From Astragalus membranaceus (taxonomy: Eukaryota > Streptophyta > Magnoliopsida > Fabales > Fabaceae), in assembly GCA_039519185.1 (NCBI GenBank), contig CM076851.1, forward strand, positions 31,951,825-32,015,824: DNA of 64,000 bases, read 5' to 3'. Position numbers and translations under genes: made by a program. This document shows positions 10,463-21,433 of the stretch, piece after piece. The notes under the pieces are model-generated. The model did no database searches, had not been told where the DNA came from, and saw only the letters and a list, made by a program, of their open reading frames with translations. Position 1 is the first letter of the stretch. Every line of letters starts with the position of its first letter.

Positions 10463-11170
10463 ATAAATATGTTTGAAGTGAAATAAAATAGAAGTAAATG
10501 AGAATAAATATAGAGGGAAGAAGAAAAAGGGAAAGAAATGCCAGAGACGAGAGAGGGGATATTATGAGAGACAGAGAGAGAAGAGAATAAAATAAATAAA
10601 AAAAGAGAGAGGAGAGAGATGATGAGAATGTATGTACGAGAAAAAGTAAAAAGTTGATATTTTTTTTGTCTTTTAGTGGCGATTTTAGATTTTTATCATT
10701 GGTTTGGGACACTTGGCAATTGTATAAGTGAACTATTTTTAACATTTTGCTAGCATGTGATTTTATTATATTAGTATTAGTACACTTGACAATTGTATAA
10801 GTAGACTATTTTTGACATTTTGCTAGTATATAATTTTATTATATTAGTATTATTAATATTAGTATTAATATTAGATAGATGATATTAGATTAGATTAGAA
10901 GTATTAGATTAGATTAGTATTAAATATATTATATTAGAATTAGATGAATAAAATGTGACCACGCATCTGTGGCTGAAGCGAATGGCCTAACTGCCCAGAA
11001 GGTTGTTGAAGAAATGATAAGTGCACACGTGTATATACCTGACCTCCTAATAAGTTAACAGCTCCAAATTGTCAACAAAAAAAACTCCAAATTGTCAATT
11101 CCATTTTGAAAGACTTTTTATACCGATAAACCTTTTGAAAGAGAAAGCACATAGTATTAGATTTTTTTAG
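10463..11170. other. AT-rich spacer with imperfect direct repeats
   Basis: Two blocks of about 90 bases, near 10687-10775 and 10780-10855, share ACTTG(G)CAATTGTATAAGT and CTATTTTTNACATTTTGCTAG, and match a third near 10096-10165. The remainder is ATTAGATTAG-type low-complexity DNA and a GA-rich tract (10500-10630). The ORF 10437-10745 is a low-complexity artefact. Confidence 0.6.
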
Positions 11171-11178
11171 GTAGTTTT

Positions 11179-11203
11179 GCTAATTTTGGTAACCAAAATT
11201 AGC
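11179..11203. repeat. Perfect 25-bp palindrome
   Basis: GCTAATTTTGGT and ACCAAAATTAGC are perfect inverted arms separated by one A. No gene is near enough to suggest a role. Confidence 0.85.
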
Positions 11204-11499
11204 ATCTCTATTTTGTTTATTACTACTAATATTATATACAATGGAAACGGCATCAATAACATGATTCGTGTTGGCAACACTTTGCCAGTATTTTATGCAT
11301 ATTTTTGGTCGTCATTAAGTCATTACCGGCTGTGATGGTTATCATGATTCATGCGTGGGACGAAACAAAACTATTATATTCAGCTTTCACTTTCATTGCT
11401 CATTATTTTTGGTAACAAAAATTTTAGGGTGAGGAGATGACACATGAGTCCAAGGCAGAGAAGATCTTTGGGCTTCTTGAGCTTACGAAGGTAATTAAT

Positions 11500-11600
11500 T
11501 GCATTTAGCCCACCCAAGAGGACTAATAGGGATTTGAACCGATGACCTCCTAGATACAAATCTTGTCATGCTCCACTAGACTAATTCCTTGAGATTCATT
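11500..11600 (-). mobile_element. Possible tRNA-related SINE fragment
   Basis: On the minus strand an A-box-like TAGTCTAGTGGAG (11583-11571) is followed about 30 bases later by a B-box-like GGTTCAAATCC (11540-11530). Cloverleaf stems are not convincing, so this is a SINE-like remnant and not a tRNA gene. Ends and target duplication could not be defined. Confidence 0.35.
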
Positions 11601-11661
11601 AGTTATTATTTAAGGTTGACTTGCTTAAATTTAGTTATTTTTATAAAATTATTATGAGATT

Positions 11662-12588
11662 AAAATCAATGGCGGACCTATGTAGTTTCAATGGGCTCAG
11701 TTGAACCCCTAAAAAGAGATATTTCTACTAGTACCCCTATGTAAAAAAATATGAAACCCCTCAAATTTTAGAATTGCATTAGATGCTAGTCTTAAATTTA
11801 CACCTAATTGCACCAAAAACACAACTACTCACTCACTTAGGGGTGAGCAAGGGACGGGTTGAGACGAGTTATACTTGTCCCTTATCCGATCCTAAATTTC
11901 TACAGAGTCCTTTTTTAGACCCTGACTCGTCTTTAGACCCGAACAAACCAGTGTGCTTTGGGTCAAAGTAAGACCGGGTCTATTTAGAAGGACATCGGGT
12001 TGCCTCGAAGGACAATTGAAACAAAATTATAAGGTGGTCACTAAAGTATGACTAAAAGTTAGAAGTGATAAATTGTTTTTATTTTATTTTATCATGTATT
12101 GAAACTCAAAACATAACTTTTAAAATAGTACTTTACAACAATATTTATACTTAAACTAACATAGATATCTAATTGAATATTTTATTTATAAAAGTCTCAT
12201 TGCCGATGTAATAGAGTTAAAAATTAGGGTGAGGAGCGATTAAGAGACGGGTTGGGATGGGTTACCTAACCCTAACCCGTCTCTAAATTTTGGTCAGGTC
12301 AATTCTTTAGACCCTAACTCGTCCTTAAACTCGAACAAACTCGATATTTTGCGGGTTAAATGGGACGAATACGAGATGGGTCTTGTTCACCCCTACACTC
12401 ACTCATTGACATTGAGCTCACTACTCAACAATTTAAGACTATGAAATTACTTAAAGGACAATTATGAGTTGTATATTTATTTATTTAAATACATGAAAGT
12501 TGTTTTTAATTATATTTTTAACGATGTGTGCGTTTAATAATTTTAAATCCTCTAACCCCGGCCAGATCCTAGATCCGCCATTGATTTT
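11662..12588. mobile_element. Inverted-repeat element (MITE-like) carrying a nested MITE
   Basis: AAAATCAATGGCGGACCTA at the left (11662-11680) is matched by the inverted AGATCCGCCATTGATTTT at the right (12571-12588). Between them lies AT-rich non-coding DNA and the separate element 11838-12395. Without that insert the body would be about 360 bp. No clear target duplication was found, so the superfamily is not assigned. Confidence 0.5.
11838..12395. mobile_element. Non-autonomous hAT-type element (558 bp), 8-bp TSD
   Basis: The ends are TAGGGGTGAGCAAG and CTTGTTCACCCCTA, an inverted repeat with one mismatch. They are flanked by CACTCACT at 11830-11837 and CACTCACT at 12396-12403. An 8-bp duplication and termini of YAGGG type fit the hAT superfamily. 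There is no coding capacity. The subterminal sequence is rich in GGGACGGGTTGGGA-like motifs. Confidence 0.88.
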
Positions 12589-12592
12589 CTTA

Positions 12593-15039
12593 GATGTTAA
12601 AGAACCGGATCGCCTTGCAACCATTCTCGATAATATGTTTATTGAGGGAATGAAGATTCATGTTAACATCCCCCGCTTTCAGAGGGTAGCGTTGCACGCC
12701 CGGGGCCAGTCAGTGAAGTATGGAGCGAATTTTCAAAAGCAAGTCAATCAGGTGTGGGTGAAGAAGTATGAATGCCAACCCATTGATAGCTCAACGGGTA
12801 AGCATAAGGAAGGGACGTGGTCATGCAACGTTGACACGGACCCTCGGTTAGCGCTGGCCAGGGTAGGCGAAGTCATATTACCCGGGAAATCTTACTACAT
12901 TCAAGATGAGCTGGCTCAGATGGGAGTTTTCGCGATTAAAGCTACTCCAATGGGATCCAATATGGTCCTCTTGGAAGGGGATAAGGAAGATGGTGATTTT
13001 GCCGAATGCATTGAAGACGCTCGTGAATGGTTGGACCAGTGGTTCAAGTGGATTCGTCCAAGGAAGCCATCTGATGTTGATCCGGAGAGATCTATCTGGT
13101 TACGATGTTATGGCATTCCGGTTCACGCTTGGAATTCGGCCTTCTTCTCTAAGTTGGCAGGGAGAGTGGGAGAGTTCATATGTGTTGACGAAGACACTGA
13201 ACGGAAAAGATCTTTTGATGTAGCAAGGTTAAGGATCCGGACTCAAGAGCTCAACATGGTTAATCAGGCGGTTAAGGTAGTTATTAATGGTTTACCTGAT
13301 CTCCATTAGTGTGGTGGACTATGAAACCCCGATACTTCAAAAATGGAGACGTACTCGTGTCTGATACGTATCCGATACCGATACACACCCGATACTTCCC
13401 GATACGTACCCAAAGAGTATCTAATAATTTTTTAATTCTTTTTAAAAAATATTTGACTCGATACTTTTCAGATACATCTTTGATACTTCTTACCAACTAA
13501 GGATACTTCTCAGATACTTTTTCGATACCTCTTACCAACTAAGCACATGATTGTCACTCATATATGATACACTTTAATACCTCAATAACTAAAAGACAAA
13601 ATTATATGTTTTTTCGTAATACAATAATAGAAGAAATAATACATTGTGATATGAGTGGGATAAATATACGCAACTATCTCTACTTGATAAGATCACAAGT
13701 ATTTATTTCTACAATGTGATGAATATATATTGACTAATGATATGCTTATGTTTTATTGACCAATTACGTACTAATATGAATATCTTAGTCTATAAAAAGT
13801 CATCTATTTCTGCCACTGACTATTCGTATTATATGATTTCGGGTGGTCTCAGTAACTTGTTCACCATTACTTTTTATGACTAGTCACTCATACATAGGTG
13901 TGTCGGTTGTCCTCTTCCTTTCATCTATATATTTTCTGTGTGATTTTTTTTATCTATTTGGGCAGTCTTTTTTTTCATATCTATAAAATGCAATATTTTA
14001 GTTTTTCATCTTTGTTTTTTTCTATTTGTGTTTCTATTCTATTTTATTTTTTGTTATGTTTTTATATATTTAAATTTTAATTTAATTTTTTATTAAAGTA
14101 TCCCAGCCGTGTCGTATCTTGATTTTCAAAATTTTTCCGTATCCCCGTATCCGTATCGTGTCGTATCCCGTATCGTATCCGGTATCCAGGCTTCATAGGT
14201 GGTGGAGGAATGGGGTGGAGGTGTCTGTCGGGGTTATAAGGATGCTAATAAAGCGGGGGATGAGGATGTTGATTCAAGTGCTGATGATGATTTATCCGAC
14301 GGTATGTATTCTGGCACTGGTGACTTTAATGATGATGTCGAGGTGGGTGAAGAAGAATTGAATGACCTGCTTAATGCAGTAAAGATCTCTGGTAACGTTG
14401 ATCTGCAACTTATGGATAAAAACTTGAACTCCTTTGTCAACGATTCTGATGATTTGGTGGGGAAGGGGGCGAATCCCCCCAGTGGGAGGAACACCAATTC
14501 AGCCAGAGGAAAGCTTTGTTGTGGATTCAATACCCCCTCCTGTGCAACGTCTAGTAACTCCATGTCAGAATGCTCAGGGGTTGGATCTTCCTTCAATCCA
14601 AAACAAGCCCACTGCTATTGTGGGTCAAGCGAGGAAGAAGAAACAGAGAAAGTTATTAAAGGTTGGCGAGCGAAAAAAGCCGCGGGCGGGTAAATTGCCG
14701 TTGGCAGTAAGAGAACTCAAGGAGGTTTCGATTGGATCAGTCCAGGTCCCTGTTGACCAACGCGATTCACAGGAGGTTGATAGGAATCAATCGTCTCTTT
14801 TTTCTGCCGGTACGGTTCTTTGTGGGGGTTCCATCTCAAGCGCAGATGTTGGGTTGTGCAATAACAAATTTTGGGCTCTTCAAAATAAGGCCGTAGCAAG
14901 AAAGGTTTGGGAAAATGCTAAGCGTTTGGGAGTCCAAGGTAATTTGCCTGATGATACTTATGTTGACTTGATTGAGCAAGGCGAAAGACGTGATGAAGCA
15001 GAGTGTAGTAGGAGGGCGAACGATATTCGGTCTTCATGA
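12593..15039 (+). pseudogene. LINE ORF1 (nucleic-acid-binding protein), broken
   Basis: The first section (12593-13309) starts within an RRM-like end (KEPDRLATILDNMFIEGMKI, then VNIPRF) and continues into a DUF4283-like domain with WLDQWFKWIRPRKPSDVDPE and SIWLRCYGIPVHAWN. A stop at 13307-13309 follows a one-base frame change, and a MITE sits at 13319-14198. ORF1 resumes at 14199 with an acidic linker, changes frame near 14480-14600, and ends with a basic stretch (RKKKQRK) and an acidic helix, stopping at 15037-15039. ORF1 protein would coat LINE RNA. It is non-functional here. Confidence 0.8.
13319..14198. mobile_element. Non-autonomous hAT-type element (880 bp) in LINE ORF1, 8-bp TSD
   Basis: The ends are CTATGAAACCCCGATAC and GTATCCAGGCTTCATAG, imperfect inverted repeats. 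The flanks are GTGGTGGA at 13311-13318 and GTGGTGGA at 14199-14206. Both ends are built from reiterated GATAC/GTATC words (GATACGTATCCGATACCGAT near 13360). The interior is AT-rich and non-coding. Confidence 0.88.
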
Positions 15040-18000
15040 ATATCTTATCGTTAAACATAAGAGGGTGGGGCGATCGCGGGAAGCGTCGCCAGTTGGTTTT
15101 GTCTATTATTTCTGGGTCTTTTGATTTTATTTGCATTCAAGAAACGAAGAGGGAGGAGTTGTTAGAGGGCGAGGTTGGTTTTCTCTGGGGCAATCGGCCT
15201 TATCAGTGGATCCATCAACCATCTAGGGGGCGTCGGGGGCATTCTTTGCTCGTGGCTTGAGGGCGCTTGTACGGTCACATCGCATTTCTCCAGTTGTGGA
15301 TTTATTGGCGTCTCCACTATTGTCCAGGATACAGTTGTCCACGTTGTCAACATATATGCTCCTTGTTCAACTGCAGCAAAGAGAATAGTTTGGGCTGAAC
15401 TAGTGGCGGTGAAACAGAGAATTGGTGGTGGGGAGTGCTGTTTAGTGGGTGATTTCAATGCGGTAACTTGTGATTCCGAGAGAAAAAGGAGGAATATGAA
15501 TTCTACAGTCGCCGAGATGGATGATTTCAATAGCTTCATTGTGGACATGGATCTTGTTGACTTGCCGGTTTCAGGTAAGAAATTTTCTTACTTTTGTTCT
15601 GACGGTGTCTCTATGAGTAGACTGGATAGGTTTCTGATCTCTGAGGGGCTAATATCTGATTGGGGGATTTCCGGTCAGTGGATTGGTAGTCGAGATATTT
15701 CAGATCATGCGCCCATTTGGCTCCTCATAGCAACGAAAGATTAGGGGCCGAAACCGTTCCGCTTTTTTAATGCATGGTTGGAACATGCAGACTTCTTGCC
15801 TTTTGTTCAAAGTTGTTGGGACGAGTTTCACATTACTGGTTACAAGACTTATGCTCTGAAGGAGAAACTGAAATTGCTCAAGGGAAGACTAAGGGGGTGG
15901 AATAAAGAGGTGTTCAGAAAGGTGGATCTCACTACTGATTCTCTTGTTCGGGACTTGAACTCTCTAGATGATATCCTTGGTGAAAGATGGGACAGTGGTG
16001 TTGTGATGCATAGAAAAGAAGTCTCTGCTTCCCTTTGGAAAGAAATCCAGGTAAAGGAATCTCTTCTTGGTCAAAAGTCTAGAGTAAGGTGGATACAGGA
16101 AGGGGATATGAACTCGAATTTTTTTCACTCACTATTGTGTCATAAAAGAAGAAGATGCAACGTTTCGATTGTCGGGGAGAATGGAACTTTAGTGGAGGAT
16201 GTTGAGGAAGTGAAGATGCGGGCTAAAAATCATTTTCAACAGTGTTTTGTTGAACCAAATTATACCCGTCCCTCTCTTGATGGTCTTACCTTCAATCAGC
16301 TATCGACTTCCGAGTCGGATACTTTAATTCAGCCATTTTCCGAGGAAGAAATAAGGATGGGTGTATGGGATTGTGACGGTGACAAGAGCCCGGGGCCGAA
16401 CGGTTTCAACTTCAATTTCATCAAAGCTTGTTGGAATATGTTGAAGGAGGAGTTGGTGAGTTACTTTAACGAATTTTTTGCTAATGCTTATCTTCCCAAA
16501 GCCATCTCGGCATCTTTCATAGCCTTGGTTCCAAAGACGGACAATCCTCAAGGTTTAGGTGAGTTCAGGCCTATTTGTTTGATTGGTTACCTCTATAAAA
16601 TTTTGGCCAAAGTATTGGCAAACCTTCTTAAGAAAGCGGTGCCTAGCATAATCTCCAACCACCAATCAGCTTTCATAGGGGGAAGACAAATCCTTGACGG
16701 GTCGCTATTGTTAACGAAGTGGTGGATTTTGCAAAGAGGGGTAAGGAAGAGTGCTTGTTGTTTAAGGTAGATTTTGAGAAAGCTTATGACTCCATCTCTT
16801 GGGGCTTCTTGGTCTACATGTTACAGCGTATGGGTTTCCCCCAAAGATGGATTTCGTGGATAAAATCTTGTGTGTGCAATAGCTCCATGTCGGTTCTTGT
16901 GAATGGTAGCCCTACTCACGACTTCAAAGCACATAGGGGGTTGAGGCAAGGGGACCCTTTGTCACCTTTCCTCTTTCTAATCGTTGCTGAAGGATTGTCG
17001 GGATTAATGCGGAAAGCGGTGGAGATTGGTTCCTTTCAAGACTTTACCATTTCTAATGAGGTACGGTTTTCTATTCTACAATTCGCAGATGACACAATGT
17101 TGTTGGGCAAGGCCACGTGGGAAAATCTATGGAGTATAAAGTTTTTACTTCGTGCTTTCGAATTAGTGTCTGGTTTGAAGGTTAATTTCCATAAGAGTAA
17201 GTTAATTGGCATCAACACCCCAGATGATTTTTTGGAAAGAGCTAGCACGCGTCTTCCTTTATTGTAGAACAGAAGCTTTACCTTTCAAGTTTTTGGGTAT
17301 TCCGATTGGTGCAAATCCTAGACGGGAAGTTACTTGGAGCCCCGTTCTTGCTGCGCTTAGAAAACGTTTGGCTTTGTGGAAGGGTCGTTTCTTGTCGATC
17401 GGTGGTCGGGTTGCTCTCATCAACTCCGTCTTGAATAGCATCCCTCTATACATGCTATCATTCTATAAAGCTCCGAAAGTGGTGATTAAGAAGATGATCA
17501 AAATTCAAAGGGATTTCCTTTGAGGTATCAAAGAAGGAGACAAGGGAATGTGTTGGGTTGCTTGGGATAAAGTTTGCAAAGCAAAATAGGATGGCGGTCT
17601 TGGTATTAAAAATCTCGAGTTATTTAATATTTCTTTGTTATCAAAGTGGAAATGGCGGGATTTGACGGATACTAATGTCTGCTGGAGTCGTTTGTTGAGA
17701 CATCGTTATGGGGACTATGCTACTACTTTTGTTCATAACTCGGCTGAAGGTATATCTAGCCGGAACTCGGGATCGATTTGGTGGAGAGACTTGGTAAAGT
17801 TGGATGACAATCTTGAGGAACGGCGAAGGTTCGCGTGGTGTATTAAAAGGGGGCTTGGTGACGGAACCTCCATTAATTTTTGGAAGGATCAATGGCTAGG
17901 CATAGAGCCTTTATTCAAAGTTTTTCCGCTGTTATGTGATGGGGAATGGCAGCAGCAGCTCTTGGTGGCTGACTTGGGTGCTTGGAATGGTGAAGTTTGG

Positions 18001-18651
18001 GTGTGGTCTACACCGTGGCAACATCACACGGATTCGGTTCGGGTGGCTGAAGGCCAAATTTTGGACAGCATTTTACAGTCAGTTAAGCCGACTAGAGGAA
18101 GGAGAGACGCATGGCTATGGCCACATGATACTTCCAAGAGTTTCACGGTAAAATCTTTTTATCATCAGCTGTCTTGTAGTGACATATCTTCCAACATTTC
18201 GAACCATCAGCACTTGTTAGGGGGACTATGGAAATCTATTGTCCCTTCGAAGGTTGTAGCCTTCGAGTGGAGGTTACTGTTAGATTCCTTACCAGTGCGT
18301 GAGCAGCTGTTGCACAGGAGTGTCATCCACTTCTACCTAGAAGTTGGTTGTTCGTTTTGTAATTCCTCTCGTGAGTCTGTCGAACATCTTTTCATGACTT
18401 GTGGTTTTGCGCGTTCTGTTTGGCATATTGTTGGTACTTGGCTAGGTGTTGACGTGGATGTCTCTCTGGGTGCGGAGGATTTCTTTAGTAATTGTGGTCA
18501 GTGGTGTACAGGGAAGAAAACAAAGCGGGTGAAACATCTCTACTGGTTAACTACTTGTTGGAGCATTTGGCTAGCTAGGAACGGAGTCATATTCAAAGAG
18601 GAAGAACAAAATATAGAGGGGGTTTTGCTTCCTGAGTCTTTTTCTCATTAA
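15036..18651 (+). pseudogene. LINE ORF2: endonuclease, reverse transcriptase and zf-RVT domain, broken
   Basis: The ATG at 15036 overlaps the ORF1 stop (ATGA). The domains in order are an APE-type endonuclease (MNILSLNIRGWG, IQETK, VGDFNAV, SDHAPIW; 15036-15741), a reverse transcriptase (SPGPNGFNFNFIKACW, FRPICLIG, LLFKVDFEKAYDS, GLRQGDPLSPFLF, and the FADD active site at about 17080-17095), and a zf-RVT domain (LGDGTSINFWKDQW, VVAFEWRLLLDSLP, EHLFMTC; to 18651). It would nick target DNA and copy LINE RNA. Damage: frame changes near 15200, 16750 and 17260, and stops at 15742-15744, 17521-17523 and 17587-17589. It cannot be active. Confidence 0.9.
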
Positions 18652-18764
18652 GTTTTGGCTCAGAGAGGTTTTAAGGAGGCTCTCCCCCTTTCCTATATCT
18701 CCATTGTAAGGGTTGGACACCCCTTGTGCTCCCTTCAATAAATTTTTTGCTTATCTAAAAAAAA

Positions 18765-20030
18765 TCTTAAACATAGTGAGACAGTTACCGTATGAAATTA
18801 AGAACAATCATCTCTTAAAAATAATAAGATTAGAAAACTAAAGTCGCACCACACATTTTGCATATGTTTCATAATAGATTAGATTATATGTTAATACTTT
18901 TTTAGGTGAACATTACTTGAGGTATACGCAACGTCAAGCAACCAAACTGGGAAAAGCAGATCCAAAACGACAAAGCACACGCGGGGGAGTGCCAATCCGT
19001 AACAAAAGTGAGATTCTTTATTGGTTTAGTTATTTTTTAAGTTTTTCTTAAACAAGTATGTTTTGCAAGCTAACTGCAGACTAATCACTCAAGTTAGATA
19101 GGATCACAATGAACGATAAACCTCTCCTCATGAGTTTTAACGTTGTCGAATTCTCAATGCTTGATTCGAATTCAGGACACTGGTTAAGTTGGAAGACAGC
19201 CAAACCATCTCATCTATGCCCTTTTGATTTTTTTATTATTATATAAATCGGGTATTCTCTATGCACAACTGCTGAAACTAATCTCATGATATCACAATGG
19301 ACAATAAAACTCTTCCTCAAAATATATAACACTGATGTATTCTCAAGGTTAGATTTGAACTCATGACATTGATTAAGCTAAAAGAGATCTAAACTATCTC
19401 TTTCAAGCGCTCTTGGATCAGGTTTATTGGCTTAGTTTTAGCCATTCAAATCATTTAAGTTCCATATCAATAATAATTGACCAATAATAATTAACCAACA
19501 AGGTTAGTTCGAACGATACCTGAAAAATTCTGTTGGGAATGAATAACTACACAAACCAACAAAACCAAGTAAATTTGACAAACTAAGTTCTCCGGCGTAC
19601 ATTAGCCACCGACAAAAACAGTAGATACTGCACACCAATATCACGATAAAAAAACAAATCGACCCATGTTTTTTTGACCGACCACCAATACTTATTTTAA
19701 CTTCATGCTTATTCCATGTATGGTAAAAAATTACATTAATGACCTATTGATTTTTTTAGATCAAATTAATGACCTATTGATTTAGTCCACGGCAGGATTT
19801 ATCTGATTACCAATCTAAGAACTACAATAGGATTTTGACACCAAAAATTACATTAATGACCTATTGATTTTGACACTAACTACTTTCTTTTCATTCTATA
19901 CAACATTCGTAATTTTATATTTTAAGGGTACTTTATGGTTCACTAGAAATTTTAACCGTTCAAATAGCGGAAATTGATTCCTCCGTAATCAGATTAATGA
20001 AAATTAATTTTGCAACAAATATGTTCTACC
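18765..20030. other. Intergenic spacer with two related dispersed-repeat copies
   Basis: No gene seen. Two diverged copies of one repeat lie at about 19104-19230 and 19288-19420 (shared order: ATCACAATG, CTC(T)TCCTCA, TTCTCAA, GA(C)A-TTGG/ATT-AAG). They end in tRNA-like words such as TTCGAATTC on the strand shown, possibly old SINE copies. The word ATTAATGACCTATTGATTT occurs three times (19734-19868). Confidence 0.5.
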
Positions 20031-20625
20031 CAAGGTAATCAAAACCGGACCGGACATTGAACCGGAAGAGGTGGCGGTTCAGGGGTTCTTGGGTTCAACC
20101 GGTTGAACCGGCCGGTTGAACCGGGGGTTCAACCGGAATTAATTAAATATATTATTTAATATTTTTATTATAATATATAAAGGATAAAAAACCATAATAC
20201 CCAAAATTTCACACCACAAACAATTAAATTATGCTTAACTTAAGCTCAACAATATAATATCCAAGTCATTAGTTAAAGTTACACATAAAATTGGTAGGTA
20301 TAAAAAAACTCAAAGTTTGACATGTTTAAAATATATATATTTTAATGCATTATTTAGAAAGAATCTAATGTCGCTTTATTTAGAAAAGATCACATCATGT
20401 AAGAAAATTGCAAACAATGAAGCTAATGTTGTTGAAAGGTGAATATCTAGTCCCACATCGGATGGCAAATAAGAAGAATGAGCTGTGTTTCTCTATAAAT
20501 AGAGCTAGAGTGTGCACAGCAAAATATAAGTGAGATTCTTGGCTTTCATAATATATAAAATATATAAATAGAGCCCTGACACTCATTTTGTTTTACAAAA
20601 AATAGTTTAAATTTTTTTATTTCAG

Positions 20626-20658
<33 letters not shown>

Positions 20659-20862
20659 AAAAAAAAAAAGTCATTTCTCAGAACCGGTTTCTGGCCGGTT
20701 CTTGACCGGTTCTGGCCGGTTTTGCCGGTTCTTGACCGGTTTTCCGGTTTTTCAACCGGTTCTTTGGCCATCCGGTTCTGGGGTCTAACTGGACCGGACA
20801 GGGGTCCGGTTCCCGGTTCAACCGGTCGAACCGGCCGGTCCGGTCCGGTTTTGATTACCTTG
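20031..20862. mobile_element. Non-autonomous hAT-type element (832 bp) upstream of PP2C, 8-bp TSD
   Basis: The ends are CAAGGTAATCAAAACCGGAC and GTCCGGTTTTGATTACCTTG, a perfect inverted repeat that extends further as CCGGAC/GTCCGG. The flanks are GTTCTACC at 20023-20030 and GTTCTACC at 20863-20870. Both subterminal regions are dense in CCGGTT/AACCGG words. The centre is AT-rich and holds an snRNA-type promoter motif (separate entry). The right end is 571 bp upstream of the PP2C start codon. Confidence 0.92.
20450..20501 (+). promoter_or_regulatory. Plant snRNA-type promoter motifs (USE plus TATA) inside the MITE
   Basis: GTCCCACATCG at 20450-20460 matches the plant snRNA upstream sequence element RTCCCACATCG exactly. 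A TATA box TATAAATA lies at 20494-20501, 33 bases after the USE, which is the spacing known for Pol II-transcribed plant snRNA genes (Pol III types have a shorter gap). No recognisable U-snRNA sequence follows, so a product is unknown. Confidence 0.55.
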
Positions 20863-20870
20863 GTTCTACC

Positions 20871-21433
20871 TTATAGTTTTCTCTTATTGGCTAAACATAA
20901 CTTAGTTGTTAAAATTTGACTTCAATTACTATTAATCTAATTTTGGTCTTATAATACTTCAGTAGACCCTAAAGCTTTGGCCCCGAGCATCGCACGGATC
21001 GCGGCGCTAGTAGTAGAAAATATTGGTGGCGTTTTTTTTAATCATAGATGAGGTTATTCTAGTCATTTCGAATACGGAAGCGTGACAACTCTAGGTTGTC
21101 ATTTGTCAAATTCAACCTTCCACGGATTCGAAGCATCCAGAGAATTTCACGTTTCCGCCAAGGGTAATATTGTATTTACATAATAGCACAACGAAAGTGA
21201 AATTTCACGCGAGCGCGTCGTTTATAAGTGTTCACACGGTATTATTTCGGCTTAAAAGGAAAGGATAAAACGGTGACACGCAATTCGGTTCTCAAAAATC
21301 AAAAGAAAATCAAACCCTAATTCGCTCACTACTCTTTGAAGCCCCAAATTGAAATCCCTAGTTAATCTGTGTACTACTGCTTGAAGAGAAAAGCACGACG
21401 ACGCGAGAAGCAAAAAGAGAAGAAGAAAAGAAG
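20871..21433 (+). promoter_or_regulatory. Promoter and 5' UTR region of the PP2C gene
   Basis: The region between the MITE and the start codon is less AT-rich than its surroundings. A telo-box-like AAACCCTAA lies at about 21313-21321, as often seen near the transcription start of plant housekeeping genes. A weak TATA-like TTTATAAG is near 21221. A purine-rich AGAGAAGAAGAAAAGAAG leader precedes the ATG. The exact transcription start cannot be fixed from sequence. Confidence 0.5.

Larger units (their letters stand above)
12589..18764 (+). mobile_element. L1-type LINE, 5'-truncated, poly-A tailed, split by a MITE
   Basis: The element carries ORF1 and ORF2 remnants in order, followed by a 3' UTR ending TTGCTTATCT plus A8 (18757-18764), as in plant L1 elements. 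The 5' end starts inside the ORF1 RNA-recognition motif directly next to the right inverted repeat of the preceding element. TCTTA at 12588-12592 and 18765-18769 is only a weak 5-bp candidate duplication. Excluding the MITE the body is about 5.3 kb. Confidence 0.88.
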
